Below are positions 1 through 9,051 of a stretch of DNA of 64,000 nucleotides, in pieces. The translations under genes were made by a program, and so were the position numbers. Source of the stretch: Bacillus ectoiniformans (GTDB lineage: Bacteria; Bacillota; Bacilli; Bacillales; Domibacillaceae); NCBI RefSeq assembly GCF_016908875.1, contig NZ_JAFBES010000001.1, positions 372,001 to 436,000 of the forward strand, written 5' to 3'. Numbering within the stretch: position 1 is the stretch's first letter; each line of letters begins with the position of its first letter. The notes beneath the pieces are model-generated. The model ran no database searches. It saw only the letters and a program-made list of their open reading frames with translations, and was not told the origin of the DNA.

Positions 1-309
1 TTGCTGATACAGCATTTGAAATAGATGCAGATTATGGATGGAAATATCGAGTGAATGGTGTTCATGTAAGTCCGCAAGCCGATAGAGAGACAGTTCTCCC
101 GCTTGTTTGCCTGAACACACTGCATCAATGATAATAACAAATGCAGCTGACTCGATCTGCTCTATGCAATAATCAATATCTGATTCCCCGATTATATATC
201 GAATGCCAGATGACTGATCCAGCTTTTCCAATTCTTGTACAAGATAAATGCCAATTCCATCGTCCATCATTAATTGATTGCCAATGCCTAGCGCAATGAT
301 ATTTTCCAT
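1..309 (-). CDS. [NiFe]-hydrogenase maturation protease, partial (3' end outside window)
   Basis: The N-terminal 103 residues are visible. They begin MENIIALGIGNQLMMDDGIG, which carries the GxGN and DDG signature of the HyaD/HybD/HycI endopeptidase family, followed by a central IIIDAV strand. Family members bind nickel and cut the C-terminal extension off the hydrogenase large subunit after the NiFe(CN)2CO centre is inserted. The start ATG shares its A with the stop codon TAA of the large-subunit gene (TAATG), so translation is probably coupled. Placement directly after the large subunit, which still has a 14-residue extension, fits the role. The C-terminus lies beyond position 1. Confidence 0.9.
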   Translation of the reverse strand, partial: MENIIALGIGNQLMMDDGIGIYLVQELEKLDQSSGIRYIIGESDIDYCIEQIESAAFVIIIDAVCSGKQAGELSLYRLADLHEHHSLDISIHNLHLFQMLYQQ

Positions 310-1715
310 TAGAACACCTTAATCGTTTTGACTTGTTTTCCGGGGCTGTATACATGGGTGGCACACGACATACACGGATCAAAAGAACGCAGAATTCTTC
401 CGACCTCAGCCGGTTTGTCATGATTTTGAATAGGTGTGCCAATTAATGCTTCTTCAGCTGTCCCTCGATATCCTAAATCATCCCGAGTGGAAAAGTCCCA
501 AGTAGAAGGGGTAATAATTTGGTAAAACGACAGCTTTTTCTCTTTGATTTTCAGCCAATGTCCTAAAGCGCCTCTCGTCGTATCGACCAGCCCTCTCCCA
601 GCGGCTGTTTCGGGCAATTCATATTTCTTCTGTACATCCACACCAGGGATAATTTGCTGTAATAATATGTTCATGATTTCTGCAATTTTCTTCGCTTCAA
701 GTGCTCTTGCAATGGTTCGGTCCATGGCTGATATGCCATTAGTGTACGCGCCGCTTAGTATTAGCCTGGCGAGCGGGCCTACCTCAAATGGAAGATCATC
801 ATACCTTGGCGCTTTCACCCATGAATAGGCTTTTCCCTTCTCTCTATCTGGCTGCGGCACCAATTCGTCGGGCTTGTAGGCAGTTTCTTTTGCTGTGTAC
901 CAGGAGTAATCAATTTTTTCTTTAATTTTTCGTTCACCAAAGGGTTCAACAGCACTATTTTTTGATACGAGAGGATCTACATATAACGTTCCCAGCTCTT
1001 GATAATTGTTAAAGGAGCCATATGTTAAAAGATTGCCATACCCTCCTCCCAAGCGAAAATATTCAGGATAATAACGGGCAATATCATAGACATCGGGAAT
1101 CATTTTTTCATTAATAAATAAAGTGATCTGCTGTAAAATCGAATCCAGCTGCACCACTTTTTCCGCTGTGGCTTGCGCAGTGATGCCACCAATAAATACA
1201 CCATGGTTATGAGGGGCTTTCCCGCCTAATATCGCCAGCATTTGATGAGCTAAACGGCTGATGGCAAGGGAATCAAAGTAATGCTGTGAAATGCGGTCAT
1301 TGATCGCTTGCGGCACTCTAAAGTCATCGTGGTCTGATTGGAACAGAGGATTTTGATCAATCTTTACGAAATCGGGTACAGTATATTGATAGAAATGGCG
1401 AATATGGTTCTGCAGAAACTCACAGCAATGAATAATATCTCTCAAATACCTTCCTTGTTCTTGCGGCTTAATCTTGAGAGCATCCTCTAAAGCTAAGGAG
1501 GAGGCCATCGAGTGAGCGCTTGAGCAAATCCCGCATATTCTCTGCGTAAAATAGACCGCGTCAAAGGGACTTCTCCCCACTAACATTTGCTCAAACCCCC
1601 GAAATAAATTCCCTGTCGTCTTCGCTTCCACTACCTGATGATTGTCCACCATTACCTCAATTTCCATAAATCCGCTAATTCGAGTCAGCGGATTAATCAC
1701 GATTCGTTTATTCAT
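309..1715 (-). CDS. [NiFe]-hydrogenase large (catalytic) subunit
   Basis: A 468-residue protein with both nickel-ligand motifs: RICGICSSAH (Cys61, Cys64, His68) near the N-terminus and DPCMSCATH (Cys448, Cys451, His454) near the C-terminus. Fourteen residues follow His454 and should be removed by the protease encoded next. It binds the NiFe centre and performs H2 oxidation or H+ reduction. At 468 residues it is shorter than many membrane-bound uptake enzymes (about 560-600). It overlaps the small-subunit gene by 8 bases. No signal peptide is seen, so it either works in the cytosol or depends on a partner for location. I cannot assign the hydrogenase group with certainty. Confidence 0.95.
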   Translation of the reverse strand: MNKRIVINPLTRISGFMEIEVMVDNHQVVEAKTTGNLFRGFEQMLVGRSPFDAVYFTQRICGICSSAHSMASSLALEDALKIKPQEQGRYLRDIIHCCEFLQNHIRHFYQYTVPDFVKIDQNPLFQSDHDDFRVPQAINDRISQHYFDSLAISRLAHQMLAILGGKAPHNHGVFIGGITAQATAEKVVQLDSILQQITLFINEKMIPDVYDIARYYPEYFRLGGGYGNLLTYGSFNNYQELGTLYVDPLVSKNSAVEPFGERKIKEKIDYSWYTAKETAYKPDELVPQPDREKGKAYSWVKAPRYDDLPFEVGPLARLILSGAYTNGISAMDRTIARALEAKKIAEIMNILLQQIIPGVDVQKKYELPETAAGRGLVDTTRGALGHWLKIKEKKLSFYQIITPSTWDFSTRDDLGYRGTAEEALIGTPIQNHDKPAEVGRILRSFDPCMSCATHVYSPGKQVKTIKVF

Positions 1716-2613
1716 CCTTCACCACCCTAGTCGTGTCATAGCTAATAAACGGAGCCATGGCGTCCGGAAAACCAAACTGAGCACATCCGATACAAGGCGT
1801 ATTATCACCAATTGGCCAGTTCACATGTCCATTCCATTGCCTCGTCGGACAATCCACTCTCGTTACAGGACCTCGGCAGCCAAGCTTAAATAAGCATGTT
1901 TTATCGCCTAATTTTTCAGCAAAAATACCCCGGTCGAAAAACGGTCTTCTCGGGCAGCGGTCATGAATGAGCGTACTGTAAAACATTAACGGGCGATCCA
2001 AGTTATCTGTATCTGGTTCTCCATATAGTAAAAGATGAGCTAGAGTTCCCAAAAACCAATCAGGGTGAACAGGACACCCTGGTAATTTAATTAATTTCTT
2101 ACCTGGGAGGACGGTCTGCAACCCCACAGATTCAGATGGGTTTGGCCTAGCCGCAGATACTCCGCCATGAGTCGCACAGGCTCCAACGGCCAAAATATGC
2201 GAAGCTTTTTCTCCAAGCATCGTTGCTGCCTGAAGACCGGTCAGCGGCTCGCCTTTCCAGCTTCCGATCACATTGTACAGCCCATTATTTTTTAACGCGA
2301 CTGCCCCTTCAACAGCTAAAATATAGTCTTCTTCAAGAGCATTCATTAGCTTCTCCATGGCTTGCTCGCCTTCAGCAGCCATTAAGCTGTTGCTGTAGCG
2401 AAGATTAACCATTGAATTTAGCATATAGGCAAAGTCAGGGTTATTCCCATTTAACAATGAAATAATATTTCCCGAACACCCATTCAGCTCTAAATATACA
2501 AGGTTTTGCTTCTTGATGAGCCCTTTGTCGATATTATTTATAGCTGTATTGGTTAATCTGTTGGCAATGGCTTCATTGGTTAAAGGCTCCGGGGGCAAAA
2601 CGAATCGTTCCAT
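1708..2613 (-). CDS. [NiFe]-hydrogenase small subunit with atypical proximal-cluster motif
   Basis: A 301-residue iron-sulfur subunit that carries electrons from the NiFe site. The ATG at 2613 is preceded by GGAGG and overlaps the stop of the upstream gene as TAATG; an in-frame extension further upstream has no such support. The proximal-cluster motif reads GCSGN (Cys46, Asn49), where the family usually has CxGC. The later ligands are present: GACATHGG, PGCPVHP, the distal set HDRCP and CLFKLGC, and PCIGC near the C-terminus. There is no Tat signal (RRxFxK), unlike periplasmic uptake enzymes, which points to a cytosolic or cytosol-facing enzyme. Confidence 0.93.
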   Translation of the reverse strand: MERFVLPPEPLTNEAIANRLTNTAINNIDKGLIKKQNLVYLELNGCSGNIISLLNGNNPDFAYMLNSMVNLRYSNSLMAAEGEQAMEKLMNALEEDYILAVEGAVALKNNGLYNVIGSWKGEPLTGLQAATMLGEKASHILAVGACATHGGVSAARPNPSESVGLQTVLPGKKLIKLPGCPVHPDWFLGTLAHLLLYGEPDTDNLDRPLMFYSTLIHDRCPRRPFFDRGIFAEKLGDKTCLFKLGCRGPVTRVDCPTRQWNGHVNWPIGDNTPCIGCAQFGFPDAMAPFISYDTTRVVKDE

Positions 2614-3137
2614 TAAGCTAACCTCCCCACAACCGGCAGAGTCGCTAATATGGATTGCTGCCCTGCATGGCAGGAAGCAAACTCTGCTGTATAGTCTTTT
2701 CCTGCGGTCAGACCAAAATGGGTGGCGGCTGCCCATGCTCTGTTATTTGTGACATCATAAACCGTACCGTTAACTGCCACATAAGCTGGTTTGCCATTTT
2801 TCCCGTTATAGGTAGCTAATTCTTCAATTGTGAATACACGCTGGTTTGTTTGCTGCAGAAATTGGTTAGGTGAAGGTGTGATTGGCGGAATTTGCTGTTG
2901 ATTTGTATTGACTGGAACAGCTGCAGAGTACTGGGAAACCGTTGAATGATTATTTATTCTTGCTTGATTTGCCAATAACTCAGATAGAAAATGGATAGAT
3001 GAGATGGTATCCCACAGCCGTTGAAGAATGGGCTGCTTCATAGAATAATCTTGCATGGTGGAAAGTGTGTAAATATCATAACGAGCCTGTGTAACAAGAT
3101 GATTGAGCTGCAGTCTAATTAACTCGGTGTTTTGCAT
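2613..3137 (-). CDS. cytochrome b5-like heme-binding domain protein, hydrogenase operon
   Basis: 174 residues. An N-terminal helical region (about 1-65) and a Gln/Pro-rich linker (about 66-100) lead to a cytochrome b5/steroid-binding-like domain (about 101-172) with FTIEELATYNG, AYVAVNGTVYDVT, HFG (His140), SCHAG (His157) and a C-terminal LPVVGRL. His140 and His157 are candidate axial heme ligands. No signal peptide or membrane segment is evident. The start has an AAGGAG site, and the stop overlaps the small-subunit start, so it is likely made in step with the enzyme. I infer that it accepts electrons from the small subunit in place of a membrane cytochrome b. The domain call is firm; the electron-acceptor role is inferred. 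Confidence 0.85.
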   Translation of the reverse strand: MQNTELIRLQLNHLVTQARYDIYTLSTMQDYSMKQPILQRLWDTISSIHFLSELLANQARINNHSTVSQYSAAVPVNTNQQQIPPITPSPNQFLQQTNQRVFTIEELATYNGKNGKPAYVAVNGTVYDVTNNRAWAAATHFGLTAGKDYTAEFASCHAGQQSILATLPVVGRLA

Positions 3138-3176
3138 TCTGTCATCTCCTTAAGAGCATTTCCCAATTGGAAGCAG

Positions 3177-4187
3177 CTAACAAATCCGCGGCAGGAGCAT
3201 ACCTGATAGCCGCTGCAGGCGTCGTGTTGTGCCAATCGGTGTTTTCAGCAGAAGTTTTCCTATCAAATCATCACTCGAAGTCACATGGCCAATCACGCGG
3301 GCATTCTTTCCATAGGAATGTTCTTTCATGATGTCTAGCACGATTTGCTCATGACTAGAATCAACAATCACCACTACTTTCCCTTCGTTTGCGAGATATA
3401 ACGGATCGAATCCTAGAATATCGCACGCTCCTTTTACGTCATTTCGGATCGGTACAGAGGCTTCCTCTACTTCAATGGTAAAGTTAAAGTCCTCACATAA
3501 TTCCACCAGCGCTGTCGCTAGTCCGCCCCGCGTAGGATCGCGCATGATTCGGATTCCATCAACAAAGTTCATTAACTCTTGAATCATTGGAGTTAATGAA
3601 GCACAATCACTTTCAACTTCCGTCATTAACCCAAGTTCTTGTCGCGCGCTTAATATCGAAATCCCGTGATCTCCTACTGTGCCGCTTATAATAACGGCAT
3701 CCCCTTCCTTATTTTTTTCAGGCTTTAGTTTCCGCCTCTCTTGCAGCAGGCCAATTCCTGTTGTATTAATAAATAAGCCATCAGCACTGCCCTTTTCGAC
3801 TACCTTTGTATCACCGGCTATAATATTTACTCCCGCTTTTTCTGCTTCAGCCGCCATGCTTTGAGCAATCTTTTTTAAGTCCTGGAGCGGAAACCCTTCT
3901 TCTATGATAAATCCCGCAGTTATTGCCCAAGGCATAGCTCCGGATACAGCCAGATCATTAACTGTTCCTGCTATTGAAAGCTTTCCTATGTCACCTCCTG
4001 GAAAGAAAAGAGGCTTGATTACAAAACTGTCTGTGGTGACGGCGATCGTTTGCCCTGGCAAGGTAAAAATAGCAGAATCAAGCTGCGTTTGCTTTGAATG
4101 GCCAAAAGACTGAACAAATACTTTTTGGATGAGCTGGTGCGTTAATTCTCCTCCTTCTCCATGAGCTAAGCTAATTCGCTGTTCCAT
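3177..4187 (-). CDS. hypE: hydrogenase maturation factor HypE (carbamoyl dehydratase)
   Basis: 336 residues. HypE dehydrates the thiocarbamate on its C-terminal Cys to thiocyanate, the source of the CN ligands of the NiFe centre. The protein has the PurM/AIR-synthase-like core with HGEGGE near the N-terminus, TTDSFVIKPLFFPGGDIGKL, RDPTRGGLA and a C-terminal PRIC that supplies the reactive cysteine. The ATG at 4187 is preferred over the in-frame codon at 4250 because a GAGGGG site precedes it and the protein then starts MEQRISLAHGEGG like its relatives. It overlaps hypD by 22 bases. Confidence 0.95.
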   Translation of the reverse strand: MEQRISLAHGEGGELTHQLIQKVFVQSFGHSKQTQLDSAIFTLPGQTIAVTTDSFVIKPLFFPGGDIGKLSIAGTVNDLAVSGAMPWAITAGFIIEEGFPLQDLKKIAQSMAAEAEKAGVNIIAGDTKVVEKGSADGLFINTTGIGLLQERRKLKPEKNKEGDAVIISGTVGDHGISILSARQELGLMTEVESDCASLTPMIQELMNFVDGIRIMRDPTRGGLATALVELCEDFNFTIEVEEASVPIRNDVKGACDILGFDPLYLANEGKVVVIVDSSHEQIVLDIMKEHSYGKNARVIGHVTSSDDLIGKLLLKTPIGTTRRLQRLSGMLLPRIC

Positions 4188-5296
4188 CCCTGCCCCTCCC
4201 TCATGTACTGATAATGAGCGGCACACGTTCCTTCTGCTGATACCATACAAGGTCCGATTGGCTGAGAGGGTGTACAGCCTTTATTAAACAACACACACGC
4301 CTCAGGTTTTATTAAGCCCCGAATGATTTCCCCGCAGCGGCATTTTGTTTTTCGCGGTTCTCCAGCAGACACCTGAAACTTCTTTTTCGCGTCAAACTGT
4401 TCGAATTCTTCTTTAAGCACTAATCCGCTGTTTGGGATGATGCCGATTCCCCTCCAGCTTTCATCATGAGGCTCTAAATACTTTTCCAATAAACCTTGAG
4501 CAATCAGATTGCCTTCTTCCTTAACAACATATGTATAGTCGTTGAGGATATCCACCTTTTTTTCTAAAAGCAGCCGCAACACCTTATACACCCCGCTAAG
4601 CAATTGTACAGGCTCAAACCCTGTTATAACTCCAGGCATGCCATATTCCTCGGCCAGAAATTGATAGCGTTGACTTCCTATAACAACAGACACATGGCCA
4701 GGCAATAAAAAACCATCAAGCTGAATGTCTCCTGAATCAAGAAGTGTTCTTAATACTGGCTCTACTAATTTAGTAGTCATCCATACCGTGTAATTATTCA
4801 ACTGCATTCGCTCTGCCTCTTGAATAGCCAAAACAAGAATGGGAATAGTCGTTTCAAATCCTATCCCTAAAAATATGACCTCTTTATCTGGATTTTCTTT
4901 CGCTATTCTCACACTATCCAATGGAGAATAGACGACTCTGATGTCCTTGCCTTCTGTCTTAGCTTTCATTAAAGAACGTTTGGATCCAGGAACTCGCATC
5001 ATATCACCAAACGTACAAAGGATTCGGTTCGCTCCATCGGATAATTGAATCATCGCATCGATCGACTTTTGATCTGTTACACAAACAGGGCATCCCGGCC
5101 CCGCAATTAATTCTATATGATCTTTTAAACTAGCTTTTATTCCTGTTTTAGCAAAAGCCATTGTATGCGAACCGCACACTTCCATTAATACAGGACGTCT
5201 TCCTGTTTCTTTTTTAAACGTTTCCGCGAGCTCTTTTACTGCTTTCAGGGAATGCCGGGTTATTGTAAGATCAGAAAACAGGTCCATGTTTAACAT
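4166..5296 (-). CDS. hypD: hydrogenase formation protein HypD
   Basis: 376 residues. HypD carries a [4Fe-4S] cluster and, with HypC, is the scaffold on which Fe(CN)2CO is assembled. Visible motifs are MEVCGSHTMA, the GPGCPVCVT box, LPGHVSVVIG, and a C-terminal cysteine cluster (CRCGEIIRGLIKP, CTPSQPIGPCMVS) that holds the iron-sulfur cluster. The ATG at 5296 sits 10 bases after GGAGG; a second ATG at 5287 is less well placed. It overlaps hypC by 26 bases and hypE by 22 bases, typical of a tightly coupled hyp operon. Confidence 0.96.
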   Translation of the reverse strand: MLNMDLFSDLTITRHSLKAVKELAETFKKETGRRPVLMEVCGSHTMAFAKTGIKASLKDHIELIAGPGCPVCVTDQKSIDAMIQLSDGANRILCTFGDMMRVPGSKRSLMKAKTEGKDIRVVYSPLDSVRIAKENPDKEVIFLGIGFETTIPILVLAIQEAERMQLNNYTVWMTTKLVEPVLRTLLDSGDIQLDGFLLPGHVSVVIGSQRYQFLAEEYGMPGVITGFEPVQLLSGVYKVLRLLLEKKVDILNDYTYVVKEEGNLIAQGLLEKYLEPHDESWRGIGIIPNSGLVLKEEFEQFDAKKKFQVSAGEPRKTKCRCGEIIRGLIKPEACVLFNKGCTPSQPIGPCMVSAEGTCAAHYQYMREGQGWNSELA

Positions 5297-5504
5297 TTAG
5301 CACGTTCCTCCATTCTTCAAGGCTCTCATTAGCATATGCCTCATCGATTATGGTCATAGCCTGTCCTGCGTGGAGCAGCACATAATCATCAGCCTTCACG
5401 TCTGGAACAAACAGTATGCCTACGTACATCTTTGAGCCCATTACATCTACGAGAGCCCTTTGTTCTTCCAAAGTGATCACTTTCGCAGGTACTCCTATAC
5501 ACAC
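5271..5504 (-). CDS. hypC: hydrogenase assembly chaperone HypC
   Basis: 77 residues starting MCIGVPAKV, with the essential Cys2 and the hallmark N-terminus of the HypC/HybG/HupF family. HypC binds the iron with HypD and delivers the Fe(CN)2CO unit to the large-subunit precursor. Length matches the family. It lies between hypF and hypD and overlaps hypD. Confidence 0.96.
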   Translation of the reverse strand: MCIGVPAKVITLEEQRALVDVMGSKMYVGILFVPDVKADDYVLLHAGQAMTIIDEAYANESLEEWRNVLNVKHGPVF

Positions 5505-5531
5505 ATGGCTTCCCCCACTCTTTTATATTGG

Positions 5532-7817
5532 TTACAGATGGCTTGAACGAGAAGCAATAATGATTTGACCTAGAGATAGACCTCCGTCATGACACGGCAC
5601 ATTTTTATGAGTGTAGACGTTAAAGTCTTTCTTTTGAAACTGCCTTTTCATTTCTCTGGCTAGAAATATATTCTGAAACGATCCTCCCGACAGCACGACC
5701 GCTCGATTTAATTCCGGTCTCTTTTCCGCTGCTTTTAGAACCATCTCTACACAGGATGAAACGATCGTTTGATGAAAGGTTTGAACAATTTGTGCAAGGG
5801 GGCGTTGATTGAATTGGTCTTGAAGAATTTCTCTTATCATGGGAGACAGGTCAAGCTCCAGGAAATGATGACTGTCAGTATTTAGATGAAAGGAATAGGC
5901 TTCGTCGGATTCATTTGATGTTTGATACATATAATCAGATAGTTTGATTGCCGCTTCTCCTTCATATGTGGACGTGCAACAGATCCCAAGCATCGCACTC
6001 ACCGCATCGAATAACCGGCCGCACGTGCCTGCCAACGGTGTATTTAACTTGTATTTGATCATACGGTCTATCGTGTTAATTTCACTCCATTTGTCAGGAA
6101 ACAGTTCTTCAGCTAACGCTTTTCCTTCTAGAGGCCAGTAATGCAATAGCATCCCAACGGCATTTCTCCATGGTTCTTTCACTGCCTGTTCACCTCCCGG
6201 CAGCGGAGTGTATTGCAAATGACCTAACCGCTCAACAGAATTTGCATTCCCGTATAAACATTCAAATCCCCAAATATGGCCATCCTCTCCGTATCCTGTC
6301 CCATCTAAGATCAAGCCGAAGCAGGATTCTTTAAGTCCATTATCCTCCATGCAGGATACATGATGAGCATGGTGATGCTGAACGGGAATGACCTCTCCAT
6401 TTAGTTTTTCAACGATCGATTGCGAGGCATAGAAAGGATGTTTATCAACTGCTATATACTTTTCATCAACCTTCAGCCATTTCTTAAAATGCTGCAGCTG
6501 AGATTCGAACGATTGAATCATTTCTTCATTTTCCAGATCTCCAATATGAGGACTCATGATCACATGATTTTGTTTTCCTATCGCAAACGTGTTCTTTTGA
6601 TTTCCTCCTAATGCAAGAATTCGGTCCACGTTCTGCTCTGTGAGAAGAGGGTCTGGCACGAAGCCTCTTGCACGCCTTATATACATCAAGCTTTCACCTT
6701 CACATTGAACAACTGAATCATCAACTGGAAGATAAATGTCCCGATTGTGAGTGAGGCAATAATCACCTATGTCATAAAGTGAGTTGACAGATTCCTTGTA
6801 TGGCATAGGCAGGCCTGTTGAATTAGCACTTGTCATAACTAAACAGCTTAATCCCGTCTCTTCAAACAATAAATGATGTAAAGGGGCGTATGGCAGCATC
6901 ACTCCAAGTGTTGATAAACCCGGAGAGAGTTTGTCAGGTAACAAACTGTGCTTTTTTCTTCGTAAAATGACAATAGGCATGTCCGAGCTTGTCAGCCTAT
7001 CTGCTTCTTGATGAGAAATATGGCATAGTTCTCTTGCGGCTTCTAAGGATTTTACCATGACGGCAAAAGGCCGCTGCGGGCGTTTTTTTCTAATCCTTAG
7101 TTGATCAACCGCTTGTTCCTGTTGGGCATCACAAGCAAAATGATAGCCGCCTATACCTTTGATCGCTAGAATGCTGCCTTGTTTAATGAAACGAACTGCC
7201 TGAGCAACCGCTGACAGGTTTTCAGCCAACTGTTCTTTTCTCTGGTTATAAAGAGTTAACCCTGGTCCGCATTCAGGACAGCAAATAGGCTGCGCATGGT
7301 GTCGCCGGCTTTTAGGATCGTTATATTCCAGCTGGCAGGCATGGCACATTTGAAATGTTTTCATCGTTGTATTGGGCCGGTCATACGGGAGACGACGAAT
7401 GATCGTATAGCGTGGTCCGCATTGTGTACAATTAATAAATGGGTATTGGTAGCGTCGATTACTGGGATCCTTTAATTCGTTTAAACACTCTTCACAGACA
7501 GCAGCGTCCCCAGCTATCCACGGAACAGCCTCTCCACTTGCTTGACTCATAGCAATTGTAAATTCTTTAAACCCTATGACTGGAACTTCCTCAACACTGA
7601 TCTCACTTATTTTCGAAAGTGGCGGAGAAGACATTTTTATTTCATTCACCATTTCTTCCAGCTTGTCTTCAGCCCCTTCCAAAAGAATGAGCACATGATC
7701 AAGGTTGTTTTGGACGGTCCCCTTTAGCCGATATTTCTTTGAAAGTGAATAGATAAATGGACGAAAGCCAACTCCCTGCACTCTTCCCCTCACACTTATT
7801 TTTACTGCTTTGCACAT
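5532..7817 (-). CDS. hypF: carbamoyltransferase HypF
   Basis: 761 residues, full length for HypF, which turns carbamoyl phosphate into carbamoyl-AMP and passes the carbamoyl group to HypE. Domains in order: acylphosphatase-like (about 1-90, RGRVQGVGFRPFIY), two zinc-finger units (about 108-190, CEEC, CTQCG, CHAC, CCPECG), a YrdC-like domain (about 200-380, IKGIGGYHFACDA), and a Kae1-like carbamoyltransferase domain with VQHHHAHHVSCM and LDGTGYGEDG, ending VVLSGGSFQN and HDGGLSLGQ. It overlaps hypB by 16 bases. Confidence 0.97.
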   Translation of the reverse strand: MCKAVKISVRGRVQGVGFRPFIYSLSKKYRLKGTVQNNLDHVLILLEGAEDKLEEMVNEIKMSSPPLSKISEISVEEVPVIGFKEFTIAMSQASGEAVPWIAGDAAVCEECLNELKDPSNRRYQYPFINCTQCGPRYTIIRRLPYDRPNTTMKTFQMCHACQLEYNDPKSRRHHAQPICCPECGPGLTLYNQRKEQLAENLSAVAQAVRFIKQGSILAIKGIGGYHFACDAQQEQAVDQLRIRKKRPQRPFAVMVKSLEAARELCHISHQEADRLTSSDMPIVILRRKKHSLLPDKLSPGLSTLGVMLPYAPLHHLLFEETGLSCLVMTSANSTGLPMPYKESVNSLYDIGDYCLTHNRDIYLPVDDSVVQCEGESLMYIRRARGFVPDPLLTEQNVDRILALGGNQKNTFAIGKQNHVIMSPHIGDLENEEMIQSFESQLQHFKKWLKVDEKYIAVDKHPFYASQSIVEKLNGEVIPVQHHHAHHVSCMEDNGLKESCFGLILDGTGYGEDGHIWGFECLYGNANSVERLGHLQYTPLPGGEQAVKEPWRNAVGMLLHYWPLEGKALAEELFPDKWSEINTIDRMIKYKLNTPLAGTCGRLFDAVSAMLGICCTSTYEGEAAIKLSDYMYQTSNESDEAYSFHLNTDSHHFLELDLSPMIREILQDQFNQRPLAQIVQTFHQTIVSSCVEMVLKAAEKRPELNRAVVLSGGSFQNIFLAREMKRQFQKKDFNVYTHKNVPCHDGGLSLGQIIIASRSSHL

Positions 7818-8461
7818 TCACTGTAAGCGTCCTTTATCCAATTGATCCATTCTTCCATCCCTTCTCCTGTTCGTGCAGAAAGGGTTTTAAACTGGGCTTC
7901 TGGATTGATTGCCTCTAAATCTTTTTTCGCTTCTTCTACATCAAAAGAGACATATGGAAGAAGGTCAATTTTATTAATAATGGTCATATTCGTCCGTCTA
8001 AACATGACCGGATATTTAGGAATTTTATCATTTCCTTCTGGAACACTTAATATGACGACCTTATGATGCTGTCCTAAATCATAACCAGACGGGCAAACTA
8101 AATTTCCGATATTTTCAATAAAAAGGATATTGATATCATCCAGGTCAAACTCCGGAAGCGTTTTGGCAACCATTCTTGCATCTAAATGACAGCCTCCCAC
8201 TGTGTTGATTTGTACCGTTTTTATGCCCAAAGCTCTTAATCTTTCAGCGTCTCTGTCTGTTGCAAGGTCTCCTTCAATCACCGCAATTGAAAAATCTTTG
8301 GCTAATGCTTTGACCGTCTCCTCTAGCAGCGTTGTTTTTCCCGCGCCCGGTGAGCTCATTAAATTAATCACCAGCGTTTGATTGCCTCGAAAGATTTCTC
8401 TATTATACTTGGCTGCTAAGTTATGATCCTTTAACACGTCTTCTTGAAGATTAACCTTCAT
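7802..8461 (-). CDS. hypB: hydrogenase nickel incorporation GTPase HypB
   Basis: About 219 residues. HypB is a SIMIBI-class GTPase that works with HypA to load nickel into the large subunit. It has Walker A SSPGAGKTTLLE, VIEGDLATDRDAER, the metal-site GGCHLDARMV, FIENIGNLVCP and the guanine-specificity motif NKIDLLPY. It lacks the His-rich N-terminal nickel store of some relatives. The frame is open upstream, but ATG 8461 (after AAGGAAG) gives the family length; ATGs at 8467 and 8479 are alternatives. It overlaps the end of hypA by 11 bases. Confidence 0.92.
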   Translation of the reverse strand: MKVNLQEDVLKDHNLAAKYNREIFRGNQTLVINLMSSPGAGKTTLLEETVKALAKDFSIAVIEGDLATDRDAERLRALGIKTVQINTVGGCHLDARMVAKTLPEFDLDDINILFIENIGNLVCPSGYDLGQHHKVVILSVPEGNDKIPKYPVMFRRTNMTIINKIDLLPYVSFDVEEAKKDLEAINPEAQFKTLSARTGEGMEEWINWIKDAYSECAKQ

Positions 8462-8816
8462 TTCCATCACTTCCTTCATAGGATTCCACTCTAAACGTTT
8501 CACCTGATATGAGCAGGCTATGTGGCTGCTTACACTCAGGACAAAGCGCGATTCGGTAATCAGGTTCAAATTCGATCTGACAGGCTGAACAGATCGCTTT
8601 CGCCGCTTCACGAATAATACATAACTCCGTCTCTTCATCAATCAAAGGCACACCTTGCTGTTGAAAGAAAAAAAACGCTAACTCTAAGGCATCCGGCAGG
8701 ACATTCGATAAATCTCCAACCACCACATGGATCTTGTTCACTTTGACGAAACCTTTTGATTCAGCATCCAAAGAAACCAGATCAATGATTTCTGACATGA
8801 GCGACATTTCGTGCAT
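8451..8816 (-). CDS. hypA: hydrogenase nickel metallochaperone HypA
   Basis: 121 residues starting MHEMSLMSEI; the Met-His N-terminus binds nickel in this family. A zinc loop follows with CSACQIEFEP and LCPEC. HypA gives nickel to the large subunit with HypB. It is the first gene of the leftward operon, with a GGAGG site before its ATG. The gap to divergent ccdA (8817-9051) must hold both promoters; I recognise no specific operator there. Confidence 0.94.
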   Translation of the reverse strand: MHEMSLMSEIIDLVSLDAESKGFVKVNKIHVVVGDLSNVLPDALELAFFFFQQQGVPLIDEETELCIIREAAKAICSACQIEFEPDYRIALCPECKQPHSLLISGETFRVESYEGSDGNEG

Positions 8817-9051
8817 ACAGGGCTCCTCCGCTTTAGGATCTTTCTACATTTTATGAGGGGCTAAATAGAACATGTCTAAATATTTTAAGCCGGCAAGCAC
8901 TTATTACGAATAGCACGTCAAATCTGAATGTAATTTCGCAAACCACATCTCGAACCCGATAATTGGCTCTAGCTATAAATATCTCCTTTAAGGTTCTTAA
9001 TAAAAGATTAACAATCAGGCTCCATACTTAAACAGAAAAGGAGTGAAAGAT

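Noticed and set aside
173-442. 89-residue open frame at the left edge
   Set aside because: It is a shadow across the large-subunit/protease junction; the frames with L2 motif and GxGN motif explain the sequence.
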